Assembly (NCBI RefSeq): GCF_016411865.1
Contig: NZ_JAEKJA010000012.1
Span: 97,166-161,165, forward strand
Length of the DNA stretch: 64,000 nt
Origin: Acuticoccus mangrovi
GTDB taxonomy: Bacteria; Pseudomonadota; Alphaproteobacteria; Rhizobiales; Amorphaceae
Direction of reading: 5' to 3'
This document shows positions 1 through 8,374 of the stretch, piece after piece. A model generated the notes under the pieces. That model did not search any database. It was not told the origin of the DNA and worked only from the letters and a program-made list of their open reading frames with translations. Position numbers and translations under genes: made by a program. Each line of letters opens with the position of its first letter. The first letter of the stretch is position 1.

Positions 1-246
1 CGGCCGGAGGCGGTCACGGTCGCGCCGGCGGGGACCGCCGCACCGCAGGGCTGGAACCGCCTCACGGGCACTGTGATCGGCTCGGGCTTTCTCGGCAACA
101 TCGTTCGCTATACGGTGGCGCTCCCCCATGGGCGAATCCACGCTCACCAGCCGCCCGACCGCATCTTCGCGGAGGGCGAGACCGTCGAACTACATTTCGC
201 GCCGGACCGGACGCTCGGCTTGTCCGACAACCGCGCCGCCGCGTAA
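1..246 (+). CDS. ABC transporter ATP-binding protein, C-terminal end (partial)
   Basis: The first 81 codons form an open frame already under way at the window edge and ending in TAA. The peptide (RPEAVTVAP near the start, then LTGTVIGSGFLGNIVRYTVAL and VELHFAPDRTLGL) matches the C-terminal TOBE domain of importer ATPases of the putrescine, iron and sugar type; the RPE-V start and the G-V-x-G-S-F-L-G-x-x-V-R-Y pattern are characteristic. The nucleotide-binding domain lies outside the window. It is followed after 13 bases by a CoA-transferase gene on the same strand, so the transporter and the catabolic genes probably share an operon. The substrate cannot be told from this fragment. Confidence 0.75.
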   Translation, partial: RPEAVTVAPAGTAAPQGWNRLTGTVIGSGFLGNIVRYTVALPHGRIHAHQPPDRIFAEGETVELHFAPDRTLGLSDNRAAA

Positions 247-259
247 GGAGAGCCTTTCA

Positions 260-952
260 ATGATCGACAAACGCGTCGCCGACCTCGCCGCGGCGCTCGA
301 GGGCATCAGCGACGGTGCCGTGGTGATGATCGGCGGCTTCGGCGCCGTCGGGCAGCCGGACGCGCTGGTCGATGCGCTCGCCGAGCTCGGCCCGCGCGAG
401 CTGACCATCATCGCCAACAACGCGGGATGGAGTGCCGAGACCGGCATCCCGCGTCTCATGGACCTCGGCCTCGTGCGCAAGATCATCTGCTCGTTTCCGA
501 AGGGGTCGACGGTCTTCAAGGATCTGTTCACCGCCGGCAAGATCGAGCTGGAGCTCGTGCCGCAAGGCACTCTCGCCGAGCGCATCCGCTGCGGCGGCGC
601 CGGCATTCCGGCCTTCTACACGGCGACCGCCGCCGGCACGCGCCTCGCCGAGGGCAAGGAGGTGCGTACCTTCAGGGGCCGCGAGTGCGTGATGGAAGAG
701 GCGCTCACCGCCGACGTCGCCCTCGTCGAGGCGTGGCAGGCCGACCGGTGGGGCAATCTCGTCTTTCGGGGGTCCGGGCGGAACTTCAATCCCATCATGG
801 CGATGGCCGCCGAGCTGACGATCGTGCAGGCACACCAGTTCGCCAACGAGCTCGATCCCAACGTCATCGTCACGCCAGGGATCTTCGTCAACCGTGTGGT
901 GCAGGTGGACAGCCGGGTCGAGAAGCTGCTCGCTGCACAGAAGGCTTCGTGA
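260..952 (+). CDS. 3-oxoacid CoA-transferase-type enzyme, subunit A
   Basis: A 230-residue protein of the family I CoA-transferase alpha subunits (PcaI/ScoA/AtoD type), which with a beta subunit moves CoA between acids, commonly from succinyl-CoA to a 3-oxoacid. The G-G-F-G-x-x-G-x-P motif (IGGFGAVGQPDALVDAL) lies near residue 30, NNAGW follows, and the later GNLVFRGSGRNFNP region is typical. The ATG at 260 was chosen because TAAGGAG lies just upstream; the frame can be extended to 128, but that part overlaps the upstream ABC gene and is not family-like. The beta subunit follows immediately. The acid substrate is unknown; 3-oxoadipate, acetoacetate and glutaconate-like acids are all possible. 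Confidence 0.9.
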   Translation: MIDKRVADLAAALEGISDGAVVMIGGFGAVGQPDALVDALAELGPRELTIIANNAGWSAETGIPRLMDLGLVRKIICSFPKGSTVFKDLFTAGKIELELVPQGTLAERIRCGGAGIPAFYTATAAGTRLAEGKEVRTFRGRECVMEEALTADVALVEAWQADRWGNLVFRGSGRNFNPIMAMAAELTIVQAHQFANELDPNVIVTPGIFVNRVVQVDSRVEKLLAAQKAS

Positions 953-959
953 GGGAATG

Positions 960-1616
960 ATGAGCGAGACGATCGAGAAAGCGCTGGGCGATGATCGCGT
1001 TGCCATGACGCGGCGGCTCGCCGGGGACATCGCCGACGGCTGGTACGTCAACCTCGGCGTCGGCATGCCGACGAAGGTCGCCGACATGATCGACGACGGC
1101 CGCGAGGTGATGTTCCACTCCGAGAACGGCATCCTCGGCATGGGTCCGACGCCGGCCGAGGACGAGATCGACCCCTGGCTGGTGAACGCAGGCAAGAAGG
1201 CGGTTTCGCTGACACCCGGCGCCGCGCTGTTCCATCACGCCGACAGCTTCGCCATGATCCGCGGCGGGCACATCGACCTGTGCGTGCTCGGCGGCTACGA
1301 GGTGGCCGAGAACGGCGACCTCGCCAACTGGACGACGCCATCCGGTGACATCCTGCCGGCCGTCGGCGGTGCCATGGACCTCGCCGTCGGGGCGAAGCGG
1401 GTCTGGGTGCTGATGCAGCACACCACCCGCGACGGCGCCGCCAAGCTGGTTCGGCGCTGCACCTATCCGTTGACCGCCCCGGCCGCCGTCGACCGCGTCT
1501 ATACCGAGCTCGGCACCTTCGCGGTCACCGAAGAGGGCTTCCGTGTGCTCACCCTCGCCGACGGTGTCAGCCTGGCGGATGTGCAGGCCCGGACGGACGC
1601 GCCGATCCATGGCTGA
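960..1616 (+). CDS. 3-oxoacid CoA-transferase-type enzyme, subunit B
   Basis: A 218-residue beta subunit of a family I CoA-transferase. The hallmark G-x-G-x-P turn (VNLGVGMPTKVAD) is followed by the catalytic glutamate motif SENGILGMGP, where the glutamate forms the glutamyl-CoA intermediate in this family. GGHIDLCVLGGYEV and the late DLAVGAKRVWVLMQH segment are also conserved. There are two adjacent ATGs at 957 and 960; 960 gives better spacing to GAGGG at 951-955. It lies 7 bases after subunit A and its end overlaps the next gene by 8 bases, so the three genes are probably translated together. Confidence 0.9.
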   Translation: MSETIEKALGDDRVAMTRRLAGDIADGWYVNLGVGMPTKVADMIDDGREVMFHSENGILGMGPTPAEDEIDPWLVNAGKKAVSLTPGAALFHHADSFAMIRGGHIDLCVLGGYEVAENGDLANWTTPSGDILPAVGGAMDLAVGAKRVWVLMQHTTRDGAAKLVRRCTYPLTAPAAVDRVYTELGTFAVTEEGFRVLTLADGVSLADVQARTDAPIHG

Positions 1617-2466
1617 CGCCGCCGGCGCTCCGGCGATGCGCCGGAGCATGCGGCAGATCCTTGCCGGCGACGCGTGCGTCCACCCCGCGTCGATCTACGA
1701 CGCGATGACCGCGCGTGCCGCGGCGAAGCTCGGCTACCAGGTGGGCATGCTGGGCGGGTCGGTGGCGGCGCTCGCCGTCCTCGGCGCGCCGGACCACACG
1801 CTGCTGTCGCTCGACGAGCTGGCGGGGCTGTGCCGCCGGATCTGCCGCACCGGCGCGCTGCCGCTGATCGTCGACGCCGACCACGGCTTCGGCAACGCGC
1901 TCAACGCCATGCGCTGCGTCGAGGAGCTGGAGAATGCCGGCGTCGCCGCGCTCACGCTGGAAGACACGCTGCTGCCGCGCCCGTTCGGCGCGGCCGACAC
2001 GGCGCTGATCTCGCTCGAGGAGGCGCGCGGCAAGGTCGCCGCGGCGATCGCGGCGCGGCGCGATCCGAGCCTCGTCGTCGCGGCACGGACCGACGCGCGC
2101 CTGCAGGACACGCCGGAGCTCACCCGGCGCGCGGAAGCCTACGCCGACGCCGGCGCCGACGCCGTGTTCCTCACCGGCGTGCGGACCCGTGAGGAGGTCG
2201 AGGCCGTGCGCGCCGCGACGGGCCTGCCCATTCTCCTCGCCGCAGCCAAGGGCGAGCTCGAGGGCGCCGACCTCGCCGCTCTCGGGGTGCGGGTGTGCCT
2301 GACCGGGCACCGCACCTTCCCCGCCGCCCTCGCCGCGGCCTGGGACACCCTCGCGGGGGGCTCGACCGCGTCGCGCCCCGATCCCGCCGCGCTCGTCAAG
2401 GATCTCAGCGACACCACACTCTACGCCGGCTACATCGCGCGCTATCTGAGCCTCCCGGCCAACTGA
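1609..2466 (+). CDS. Oxaloacetate decarboxylase-like protein of the isocitrate lyase/PEP mutase superfamily
   Basis: A 285-residue TIM-barrel protein of the PEP mutase/isocitrate lyase superfamily. DADHGFGNALNAM near residue 90 and ALTLEDTLLPRPFG match the subgroup typified by a Pseudomonas oxaloacetate decarboxylase, in which the second acid of the usual D-x-D-x-G-Y-G metal site carries a following His. It lacks the mobile KKCGH loop that lyases use for catalysis, so carbon-carbon lyase activity on isocitrate-like substrates is unlikely. A decarboxylase of an oxaloacetate-like 2-oxoacid is the best guess. The start is the ATG at 1609, which overlaps the CoA-transferase stop; longer in-frame extensions run into that gene. 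The same-operon CoA-transferase suggests a dicarboxylate breakdown unit. Confidence 0.75.
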   Translation: MADAAGAPAMRRSMRQILAGDACVHPASIYDAMTARAAAKLGYQVGMLGGSVAALAVLGAPDHTLLSLDELAGLCRRICRTGALPLIVDADHGFGNALNAMRCVEELENAGVAALTLEDTLLPRPFGAADTALISLEEARGKVAAAIAARRDPSLVVAARTDARLQDTPELTRRAEAYADAGADAVFLTGVRTREEVEAVRAATGLPILLAAAKGELEGADLAALGVRVCLTGHRTFPAALAAAWDTLAGGSTASRPDPAALVKDLSDTTLYAGYIARYLSLPAN

Positions 2467-3546
2467 CCGCTCCGCCCTGCTCCACGGGCACTGCCGGCGC
2501 TATTTCCACGCGGGTGGCTCCGACAAGGTAACGAACGGGCCAGACCTTCGGCATATGGGGGATGACCGTGTTCGTCAGGTGGTACGCCTGCGTGTTCTGG
2601 GGCAGAATCACGTCGGCTATCCGCCGGCCGCGCTGCTGAACGCGGGCAATCGCCGGCCGTAGTCGGACGGCGGGAGAGCGATTCGCACATCGTTCCGGGC
2701 AAGCTCCTCAGCGAGGATCTCGCCTGACGCGGCGGTGATCCCTGCCCCCTGACCCGACACCAGCGCCAGTCAATGGATCGCATCCCCCAACGGCATCGCG
2801 CGCCTCCGCCACCCATCGAGCCGCTCCACGAGCGAGCGGGTGTCGACGACCGCCGCCGGGCGGACCTTCGCGCCGAGCAGCCTCCGATGGAGAAGCCATG
2901 TACGGTCGACGACAGGACATTAAAGCCGCGCGTGTCTTCTCCGAACTCAACACCTCGGCACCGACGGCTGGCGGCATCCTAGGCCATTGACCAGGTGCAC
3001 CCGTGGCGACGTCAGCAATTGACATTCGGGTCTGCCGCGATCCTCCGTTCCGGACGGTCACCACCCTGCGTCGTCCGGACTTACGCGTGCCGCATTTGCA
3101 GAAATATACCCATCAAATAATAATATCATGCCATCCCGTTTCTCGTCGCCTTGATTCTCCTCCTGTGCTTGACTCTTGTCAAATCGGAGCACTCGGTTAT
3201 CGTCTGTAGTCCGCTGCAGCGACTCCGAGTCAGGCAGACAGTCCTGCGCCCGCTTTTAACGAAGAATGTTTCACTTGACACGAGAATCACAAACTTAATG
3301 AAACATCCTCATGAGATGACGCAGCAGAAACGATGCTCTTTGCATTATTGCAACCTTCACCTTTGCCAATCAATTGCCTCAAGGAACATTCACTCGCCAC
3401 TTGACGTCCCCAACTTTCCACTCCCGCCGGCGAGAAGTTAAATCCACTAGCGTACACTCAATATGTAACCTCACAAAGAATACATATTTCACAATCACAC
3501 ACACTACCTCCTGCTTCACGCCAACCAGATATCGAGGCCACCTTCT
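2467..3546. other. 1.08 kb gap: decayed GC-rich half, then AT-rich half
   Basis: No convincing gene. From about 2480 to 3060 the sequence is GC-rich, and the minus strand has protein-like stretches in two frames (for example ITAASGEILAEELARND and PQNTQAYHLTNTVIPHM) broken by stops at several points, which looks like a decayed gene whose family I could not recognise. From about 3090 base composition swings to AT-rich with many short homopolymers and continues so into the sulfotransferase gene. This part probably holds that gene's promoter, but no clear -35/-10 pair stands out. Confidence 0.4.
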
Positions 3547-4140
3547 GTGATAATTACTGATACACTTATCATGATCCATATGCAGAAATGCGCAGGCACT
3601 GCTTTTGCAAAATCTATTATTCGCAGACAACCGGACGCATTGTATTGGGGTTATGATCCAGAAGGAGAATTACGATCGAAGGCATGGGCTTCTATCGGCC
3701 TTTGGAAGCACTCGACTGCATATGAAATCTATAATGCCGTACCAAGGAAAACTTGGAATGCTGCATACAAAGTACTCGTTTCGGCTCGACATCCTGTCGA
3801 GCGAACATTATCACATTACGCACATTATGTTCACAAACATAAATTGGATATGTCTCTACATACATTTATTCATTCATCCCATTTAAGCACTATTCAACAA
3901 TATATAACCTCTCCTGACGGAGCAATACTAGTAGATGACATCGTGATGTTTGATCAACTCGAAGAGGGACTCGCGCGAGTTCGCAAGAATACAGCATTGC
4001 CTGCACTGGAGCTCAAAATAGAGAATCAAAATCGAAAGAAAACTGACATTCTGTCTACAACCGTACTTGAGCAGCCTGACTTGCGCTATCTCAAGAGTAT
4101 ATGTCGATGGGAACTTAATTATTTTGGCTGGGAGGCGTAG
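3547..4140 (+). CDS. Small sulfotransferase-family protein
   Basis: A 197-residue protein with the two nucleotide-binding signatures of PAPS-dependent sulfotransferases. Near the N-terminus MIHMQKCAGTAFAKSI matches the 5'-phosphosulfate loop, with Lys and Thr/Ser where expected. In the middle VSARHPVERTLSHYAHY matches the 3'-phosphate loop (R-x-P-x-x-R-x-x-S-x-Y). It would sulfate a carbohydrate or small molecule in the cytoplasm. The start is a GTG at 3547; an in-frame ATG at 3571 is possible. It is short for the family. The gene is far richer in A+T than the rest of the window and uses codons rare elsewhere here, so recent transfer is likely. A DUF6473 gene follows after 4 bases. Confidence 0.75.
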   Translation: MIITDTLIMIHMQKCAGTAFAKSIIRRQPDALYWGYDPEGELRSKAWASIGLWKHSTAYEIYNAVPRKTWNAAYKVLVSARHPVERTLSHYAHYVHKHKLDMSLHTFIHSSHLSTIQQYITSPDGAILVDDIVMFDQLEEGLARVRKNTALPALELKIENQNRKKTDILSTTVLEQPDLRYLKSICRWELNYFGWEA

Positions 4141-4144
4141 ATCA

Positions 4145-5017
4145 TTGGATATTAATTACAACACGGTTCGATCAACTCTTACTTCGAAAAACTATTACGC
4201 ACGATACCGACGATTTATTACTTACGAATATGAAGAGGTTGCAGGACATTATTTTCGCCGCTGCATAGGCACGGCGGGAGATCACCGTCACATCGCGTTT
4301 CTCGGTGCCGCTCAGGTGTTCGGCTGCCATGTCGACGATCCCTTTCCCTCCCAAACAGCGCGCGGCCTCGATGTGAACGCCTACAACGTCGGCGTGGCAG
4401 GCGCGGGCCCTGGATACTTCCTCTCCCGACCAGAGTTGATCGACATTGCAAACGCCTGCGACGTCGTCGTTCTCCAAATCATGTCGGGGAGTTCCGTTTC
4501 GTTTCCTGGCCTAACCGTCCATCCCGTGTTCAATGCACAACACATCGACCCTGCCTCAGGCAAACTGAAGACTAAGCGAAAAAACAAACTCTACTTCGCC
4601 GACAAACTCGCTGCCGGTCCAGACATATTCAAGGAAACGATCCTGAGGATGCGGACCGCATATGTCGAGCAATACAAAGATCTCATACGCGCGATCAGGG
4701 TCCCGGTCGTTCCGATATGGACGTCCGCCCATGAGCCGGGAGAACTCCCCTTGGATCCGTCTACTATCAACGCAGCGCTTGGTTCGTTTCCACAACTGGT
4801 CGACATCCATCTGGTGGAGGCAATTGAAGGGCTTTCGTCACCGGCCGTCTGGGCGATCGCCCCGCTTGAGCCCAAGCGGCTTCCGCTCCGCTGGCGCGAA
4901 AACTGCTGCTCAACACCAGGGAATAAGAAAGAACTCAACGTTGGATACTATCTGTCGGAAACATTCCACAAGAAAGCCAGGGAACTTCTGATTGAGCGCC
5001 TGTCCGAGATCCTTTAG
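4145..5017 (+). CDS. DUF6473 domain protein
   Basis: A 290-residue protein matching the DUF6473 family as I know it: IAFLGAAQVFGCHVDDPFP (a G-x-x-x-x-x-G-x-x-V-x-x-P-F-P start), YNVGVAGAGPGYFLSRPEL, then VVLQIMSGSSVS and a TVHP segment. The fold looks alpha/beta and SGNH-like, but the function is not known. No ATG fits, so I place the start at TTG 4145, four bases after the upstream stop, with GGGAGG at 4129-4134 in front; an earlier ATG at 4067 would overlap the sulfotransferase heavily. The first 100 bases are AT-rich and the remainder returns toward the GC-rich local average, so the island edge may lie within this gene. Pairing with a sulfotransferase suggests a role in surface polysaccharide modification. 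Confidence 0.65.
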   Translation: MDINYNTVRSTLTSKNYYARYRRFITYEYEEVAGHYFRRCIGTAGDHRHIAFLGAAQVFGCHVDDPFPSQTARGLDVNAYNVGVAGAGPGYFLSRPELIDIANACDVVVLQIMSGSSVSFPGLTVHPVFNAQHIDPASGKLKTKRKNKLYFADKLAAGPDIFKETILRMRTAYVEQYKDLIRAIRVPVVPIWTSAHEPGELPLDPSTINAALGSFPQLVDIHLVEAIEGLSSPAVWAIAPLEPKRLPLRWRENCCSTPGNKKELNVGYYLSETFHKKARELLIERLSEIL

Positions 5018-5387
5018 AGCGTGGGCTCCCGCCGAGCATCCAAGCAGCGCCCCGCGATGGCTGAGAGCCTTCCCACTGTCGCGGGCCCGTCAGATCGGGC
5101 CTTCAGCAAAGGACGAGGATTGGGGTTGGTTCAGCTCGATCCGATGCCAGGCACCTCACACTTTTGAGCCGTTTCCGGAGTTGATGCGCGAATGCGGCGG
5201 CACCGTGCACCATCCTATTAGCGAAGGAACGTCACGACGAGCATGTCGACAACGGCTTCCACCGGCCCGGTTGGCACCCTCGAAGCACGGACCTAAAGCG
5301 TTCGCCGAGCGAGCCACGTATCTGGGCGAGCCGGAGCCCCCCTCTGACCGTCTGACGTCGGACACCCAAAAGCCGTCCTCGTCGGCG
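5018..5387. other. 370-base intergenic stretch, nothing recognised
   Basis: This lies between the ends of two convergent genes (DUF6473 and the TRAP large permease). No frame on either strand resembles a known protein, and no clear T-tailed terminator hairpin was seen. Confidence 0.5.
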
Positions 5388-6671
5388 TCAGCGCATGAGG
5401 GACGGGAGCCAGAGTGCGATGCCCGGGAAGGCGATCAGGAGGGCGATCAAGGCGAGCATGCCGACGACGAAAGGCAGCGCGCCGAGCATCACGTCCTCCA
5501 TGCCGCCGCGTCGCCGGATCGCCTGCACCACGTAGAGGTTGATGCCGACCGGCGGCGTGATCAACGCCACCTCCAGCAAGATGATGAGGACGATGCCGAA
5601 CCAGATCGGATCGTAGCCGAGCTTGACGACGACCGGGGCGACGAGGGGGGTCATCGTCACCAGCATCGACAGGCTCTCCAGAACGCAGCCGAGCGCGATG
5701 AAGAACAGCACAATGAGCGCCATGGTCGCCGTCGGCGAGAGCCCGAGGGACGCGACGAACCGCGTCAGGCCCTGCGGAATCCCGAGGAAGGAGAGGACGA
5801 AGTTCAGATAGTAGGACGCGAGGACGATGAGCATGATCATCGCCGTCGTGCGCATGGTGCCGACGAAGGCGCCGTGCAGCATCGCGAACGTCAACCGGCG
5901 GTGCGCCGCGGCGAGGATCAGCGCGAAGACGACGCCGAGCGCGGCGGCCTCCGTCGGTGTCGCGACCCCGGCATAGATCGAGCCGACGACGACCAAGAAG
6001 AGCGCCACGATCGGCGCGATGCCCGGAAGACTGGCGAACCGCTGACGCCAGGTGGCCTCGACCCTGGCGCCGCCGAACGCCGGCCGCACGACGCACACGA
6101 CGATCACGATCGCGGCGAACAGGACGGCGAGCAGCAGGCCCGGCACCATGGCGGCGAGGTAGAGCTGCGGGATCGAGGTCTGCGTCATCATCCCGTAGAG
6201 GATGAGGTGGATCGACGGCGGGATGAGGATGCCGAGCGTGCCGCCGCCCGCGAGGCTGCCGAGAAACAGCCGCTCGTTGTAGCCGCGCCGCTCGACCTCG
6301 GGCAGGGCCACGGTGCCGATGGTCGCGGCCGTCGCGACGGACGAACCGGAGGTCGCCGAGAACAGCGTCGAGGCGGCGATGTTGGCGTGCAGCAGGCCGC
6401 CCGGCAGCCGATTGAGCCACACCGCGACGGCGGAATACATGCGCTCCGCGACGCCCGCCCGCAGGAGGATTTCGCCGAGCAGCACGAACAGCGGGATCGT
6501 CGTCAGCGTGAACTCGTTGGCGACGTTCCAGAAGATCTCCGACCCCGCCACGTAGAGCGGCATCGGCGAATAGGCCGCGCCCATGACGAGGGCGACGATC
6601 ACGAGGACCGCCGCGATGGGCAGCGACAACAGGATGAGGCCGAACAAGAGGCCGAACGCTTGCGCGACCAT
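5388..6671 (-). CDS. dctM: TRAP transporter large permease subunit (DctM family)
   Basis: A 427-residue, very hydrophobic protein with about twelve membrane segments, the usual size for the DctM channel subunit of TRAP importers, which use an ion gradient and a periplasmic binding protein to take up carboxylates. Family marks include the LTTIPLFVLLGEIL segment near residue 60, FSATSGSSVATAATIG, and GGTLGILIPPSI in the first half; a related VALITPPVGINLYV repeat appears in the second half, reflecting the internal duplication of the family. The ATG at 6671 shares one base with the TGA of the small permease gene. It is the last gene of the lysR-hyuBA-TRAP run. Confidence 0.95.
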   Translation of the reverse strand: MVAQAFGLLFGLILLSLPIAAVLVIVALVMGAAYSPMPLYVAGSEIFWNVANEFTLTTIPLFVLLGEILLRAGVAERMYSAVAVWLNRLPGGLLHANIAASTLFSATSGSSVATAATIGTVALPEVERRGYNERLFLGSLAGGGTLGILIPPSIHLILYGMMTQTSIPQLYLAAMVPGLLLAVLFAAIVIVVCVVRPAFGGARVEATWRQRFASLPGIAPIVALFLVVVGSIYAGVATPTEAAALGVVFALILAAAHRRLTFAMLHGAFVGTMRTTAMIMLIVLASYYLNFVLSFLGIPQGLTRFVASLGLSPTATMALIVLFFIALGCVLESLSMLVTMTPLVAPVVVKLGYDPIWFGIVLIILLEVALITPPVGINLYVVQAIRRRGGMEDVMLGALPFVVGMLALIALLIAFPGIALWLPSLMR

Positions 6672-7300
6672 CAACGCGCCTCCGTGGACTGCGCGACGGC
6701 CTCGCTCGCCTCGTCCTCGGGACGCGTCACGCCGTGGCGTTGGGTGATCGCCCGCGGCGAGCGGGCGAGGAGATCGCGCACGGCCTGCAGCAGCGCGACG
6801 AGGAGGCAGACCCCGAACACCAGGATGCCGAAGAGCCAGAGACCCTGCGGCACGACGAGCGGCATCTGCAGCGTCGACGCCGAGTGGGAGTTGCGCGCCC
6901 AGGAGGTCGAGAGCACCAGCCAGCTCGAGTAGGTCAGGAAGGCGGCGACGGCGAGAAGCGACACCATGGCGCTGAGATCGAGCAGGGCGCGCGGGACGAT
7001 CGGCAGCCTCGCATAGAGAATGTCGATGCGGATGTGCGCCCGTGCGTGGAAGGCGGAGGCGAGCGACCAGCTGATCCCGATCGCGAACAGATAGGAGGCG
7101 ATCTCGTCCACGTTTCCGAGGTTGCGGCCGATGCTCGCACGCATCGCGACATCGGCCGCCACCATCAGCCCCATGACGAGAACCGCCCAGCCACTCGCCA
7201 GCACCATCGCGTGCGCGAGGGCCCGGCAGGCGAGGTCGGCGCGGTCGATGGCGCCGCCTCGGCTGTCCGGCATGGCCGTTCCCCCGCGCCGGTCCGTCAT
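6671..7300 (-). CDS. dctQ: TRAP transporter small permease subunit (DctQ family)
   Basis: A 209-residue membrane protein with four predicted membrane segments. The DctQ pattern VADVAMRASIGRNLGNVDEIASYLF and the following HIRIDILYARLP (usually R-x-x-H-I-R-V-D) are clear. It partners with the large permease. The ATG at 7300 gives a four-base ATGA overlap with the stop of the binding-protein gene; an in-frame ATG at 7273 is less likely. The reading frame extends upstream, but that part overlaps the binding-protein gene and is not family-like. Confidence 0.92.
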   Translation of the reverse strand: MTDRRGGTAMPDSRGGAIDRADLACRALAHAMVLASGWAVLVMGLMVAADVAMRASIGRNLGNVDEIASYLFAIGISWSLASAFHARAHIRIDILYARLPIVPRALLDLSAMVSLLAVAAFLTYSSWLVLSTSWARNSHSASTLQMPLVVPQGLWLFGILVFGVCLLVALLQAVRDLLARSPRAITQRHGVTRPEDEASEAVAQSTEAR

Positions 7301-8328
7301 TTCGCGGCGGCGAGGCCCGTGATGGCGCCGACCGTCTCGTTCCACCCGTCGATGCAGTCCTGCGAGCAGCGCGCCGCCCACTGCGGAAGGATCGCCTCCT
7401 CCAGGATGCGCTTGCGGGCGGCGTCGTCCTCGTCGGACACGGGCACGAAGGTCATGTCGGCGGCCTCGCCGTAGGGGCACTCGCCGTTGCCCGTGTCGCA
7501 GGCGATGCCGGCGGCGTCATCGACTTCCACCTGCTTCCACAGCTTCGCTTCGAGGCCGGCGACGGAGTCGGACAGCGCGCTCTGCTCGTCTTCGGAGAGG
7601 CCGTCCCAGAAGCCCTTGTTCGCCGCGATCAGCGTGAGGCCCCAGCCGAGACGCAGACCGTAGAGGCTCGACGTGACCTCGGGGAACTTGAACGAGTAGC
7701 CGGTGAGCGTGCCGGTGAAGGCGCAGTCCACCACGCCGCGCTGCAGGCTCGGGACGACCTCCGCCAACGGCACGCCGACACCGGTGCCGCCGGCCGCCTC
7801 GATGAAGTCGTTCATGCTGGCGCCGTAGTAGCGGATCTTGAGGCCGTCGAAGTCGGACATCGATTCGACCGGCTCGCGGCAGTACATCACCTGGCTGGGA
7901 TTGGGATAGATGCCGAGATAGACGAGGCCGTGGTTCTCGACCAGCGAGGCCTCGAGCATCGGCCGGTAGGCGTCGACGGCCTCGCGCAGCGTCGGCAGAT
8001 CCTGGATCACACCGGCGAGCTCGATGCCCTCGATCACCGGATCGTCCGACACCGAGTAGCCGACGACGATGTGGGCGACATCGAACACACCCATGCTGGC
8101 GAGCCGCAGGATCTCCTCGCCGGAGAGGCCCAGCTCGGAGTAGTTGGACAGCTTGGCCTCGAGCGCGCCGCCGGTCTGGTCGCCCAGCTCTTCGGTCCAG
8201 AACGGCTGCTCGATGAGGCCGAATGCGTTGAGGCTCGACCAGGGGGCGACGACGCTGACGCGCGTCTGTGCCGACGCTGCGGTGGCGAGGCTCGCGGCGA
8301 GCGCCGCACCGATTAGAAGCTTCTTCAC
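7297..8328 (-). CDS. dctP: TRAP transporter solute-binding protein (DctP family)
   Basis: A 343-residue exported binding protein. The start is GTG 8328, preceded by GGAGAG; it opens a Sec signal peptide (KKLLIGAALAASLATAASA) cut before QTRVS. The DctP signature is present: MSDFDGLKIRYYG about residue 180, then VPLAEVVPSLQRGVVDCAF. The Arg of KIRYYG is the residue that grips the carboxylate in this family, so an organic acid ligand is expected. Four cysteines lie in the C-terminal 100 residues (IACDTGNGEC and RCSQDC), probably making disulfides. The gene follows hyuA by 46 bases, suggesting the transporter feeds the hydantoinase-like enzyme. Confidence 0.92.
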   Translation of the reverse strand: MKKLLIGAALAASLATAASAQTRVSVVAPWSSLNAFGLIEQPFWTEELGDQTGGALEAKLSNYSELGLSGEEILRLASMGVFDVAHIVVGYSVSDDPVIEGIELAGVIQDLPTLREAVDAYRPMLEASLVENHGLVYLGIYPNPSQVMYCREPVESMSDFDGLKIRYYGASMNDFIEAAGGTGVGVPLAEVVPSLQRGVVDCAFTGTLTGYSFKFPEVTSSLYGLRLGWGLTLIAANKGFWDGLSEDEQSALSDSVAGLEAKLWKQVEVDDAAGIACDTGNGECPYGEAADMTFVPVSDEDDAARKRILEEAILPQWAARCSQDCIDGWNETVGAITGLAAAK

Positions 8329-8374
8329 TATGCTCTCCGGGGTGGGGTGGGGGCCATGTGGGGGGTGGGGACCA

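Noticed and set aside
5156..5365. A 69-codon minus-strand frame after the DUF6473 gene
   Set aside because: No ribosome site, no family resemblance and composition unlike coding sequence.
4992..6932. A 646-codon open frame antisense to the TRAP permeases, rich in Arg, Glu and Asp
   Set aside because: It is the mirror of two well-matched membrane protein genes; its charged, low-complexity peptide is what high-G+C hydrophobic genes give on the other strand.
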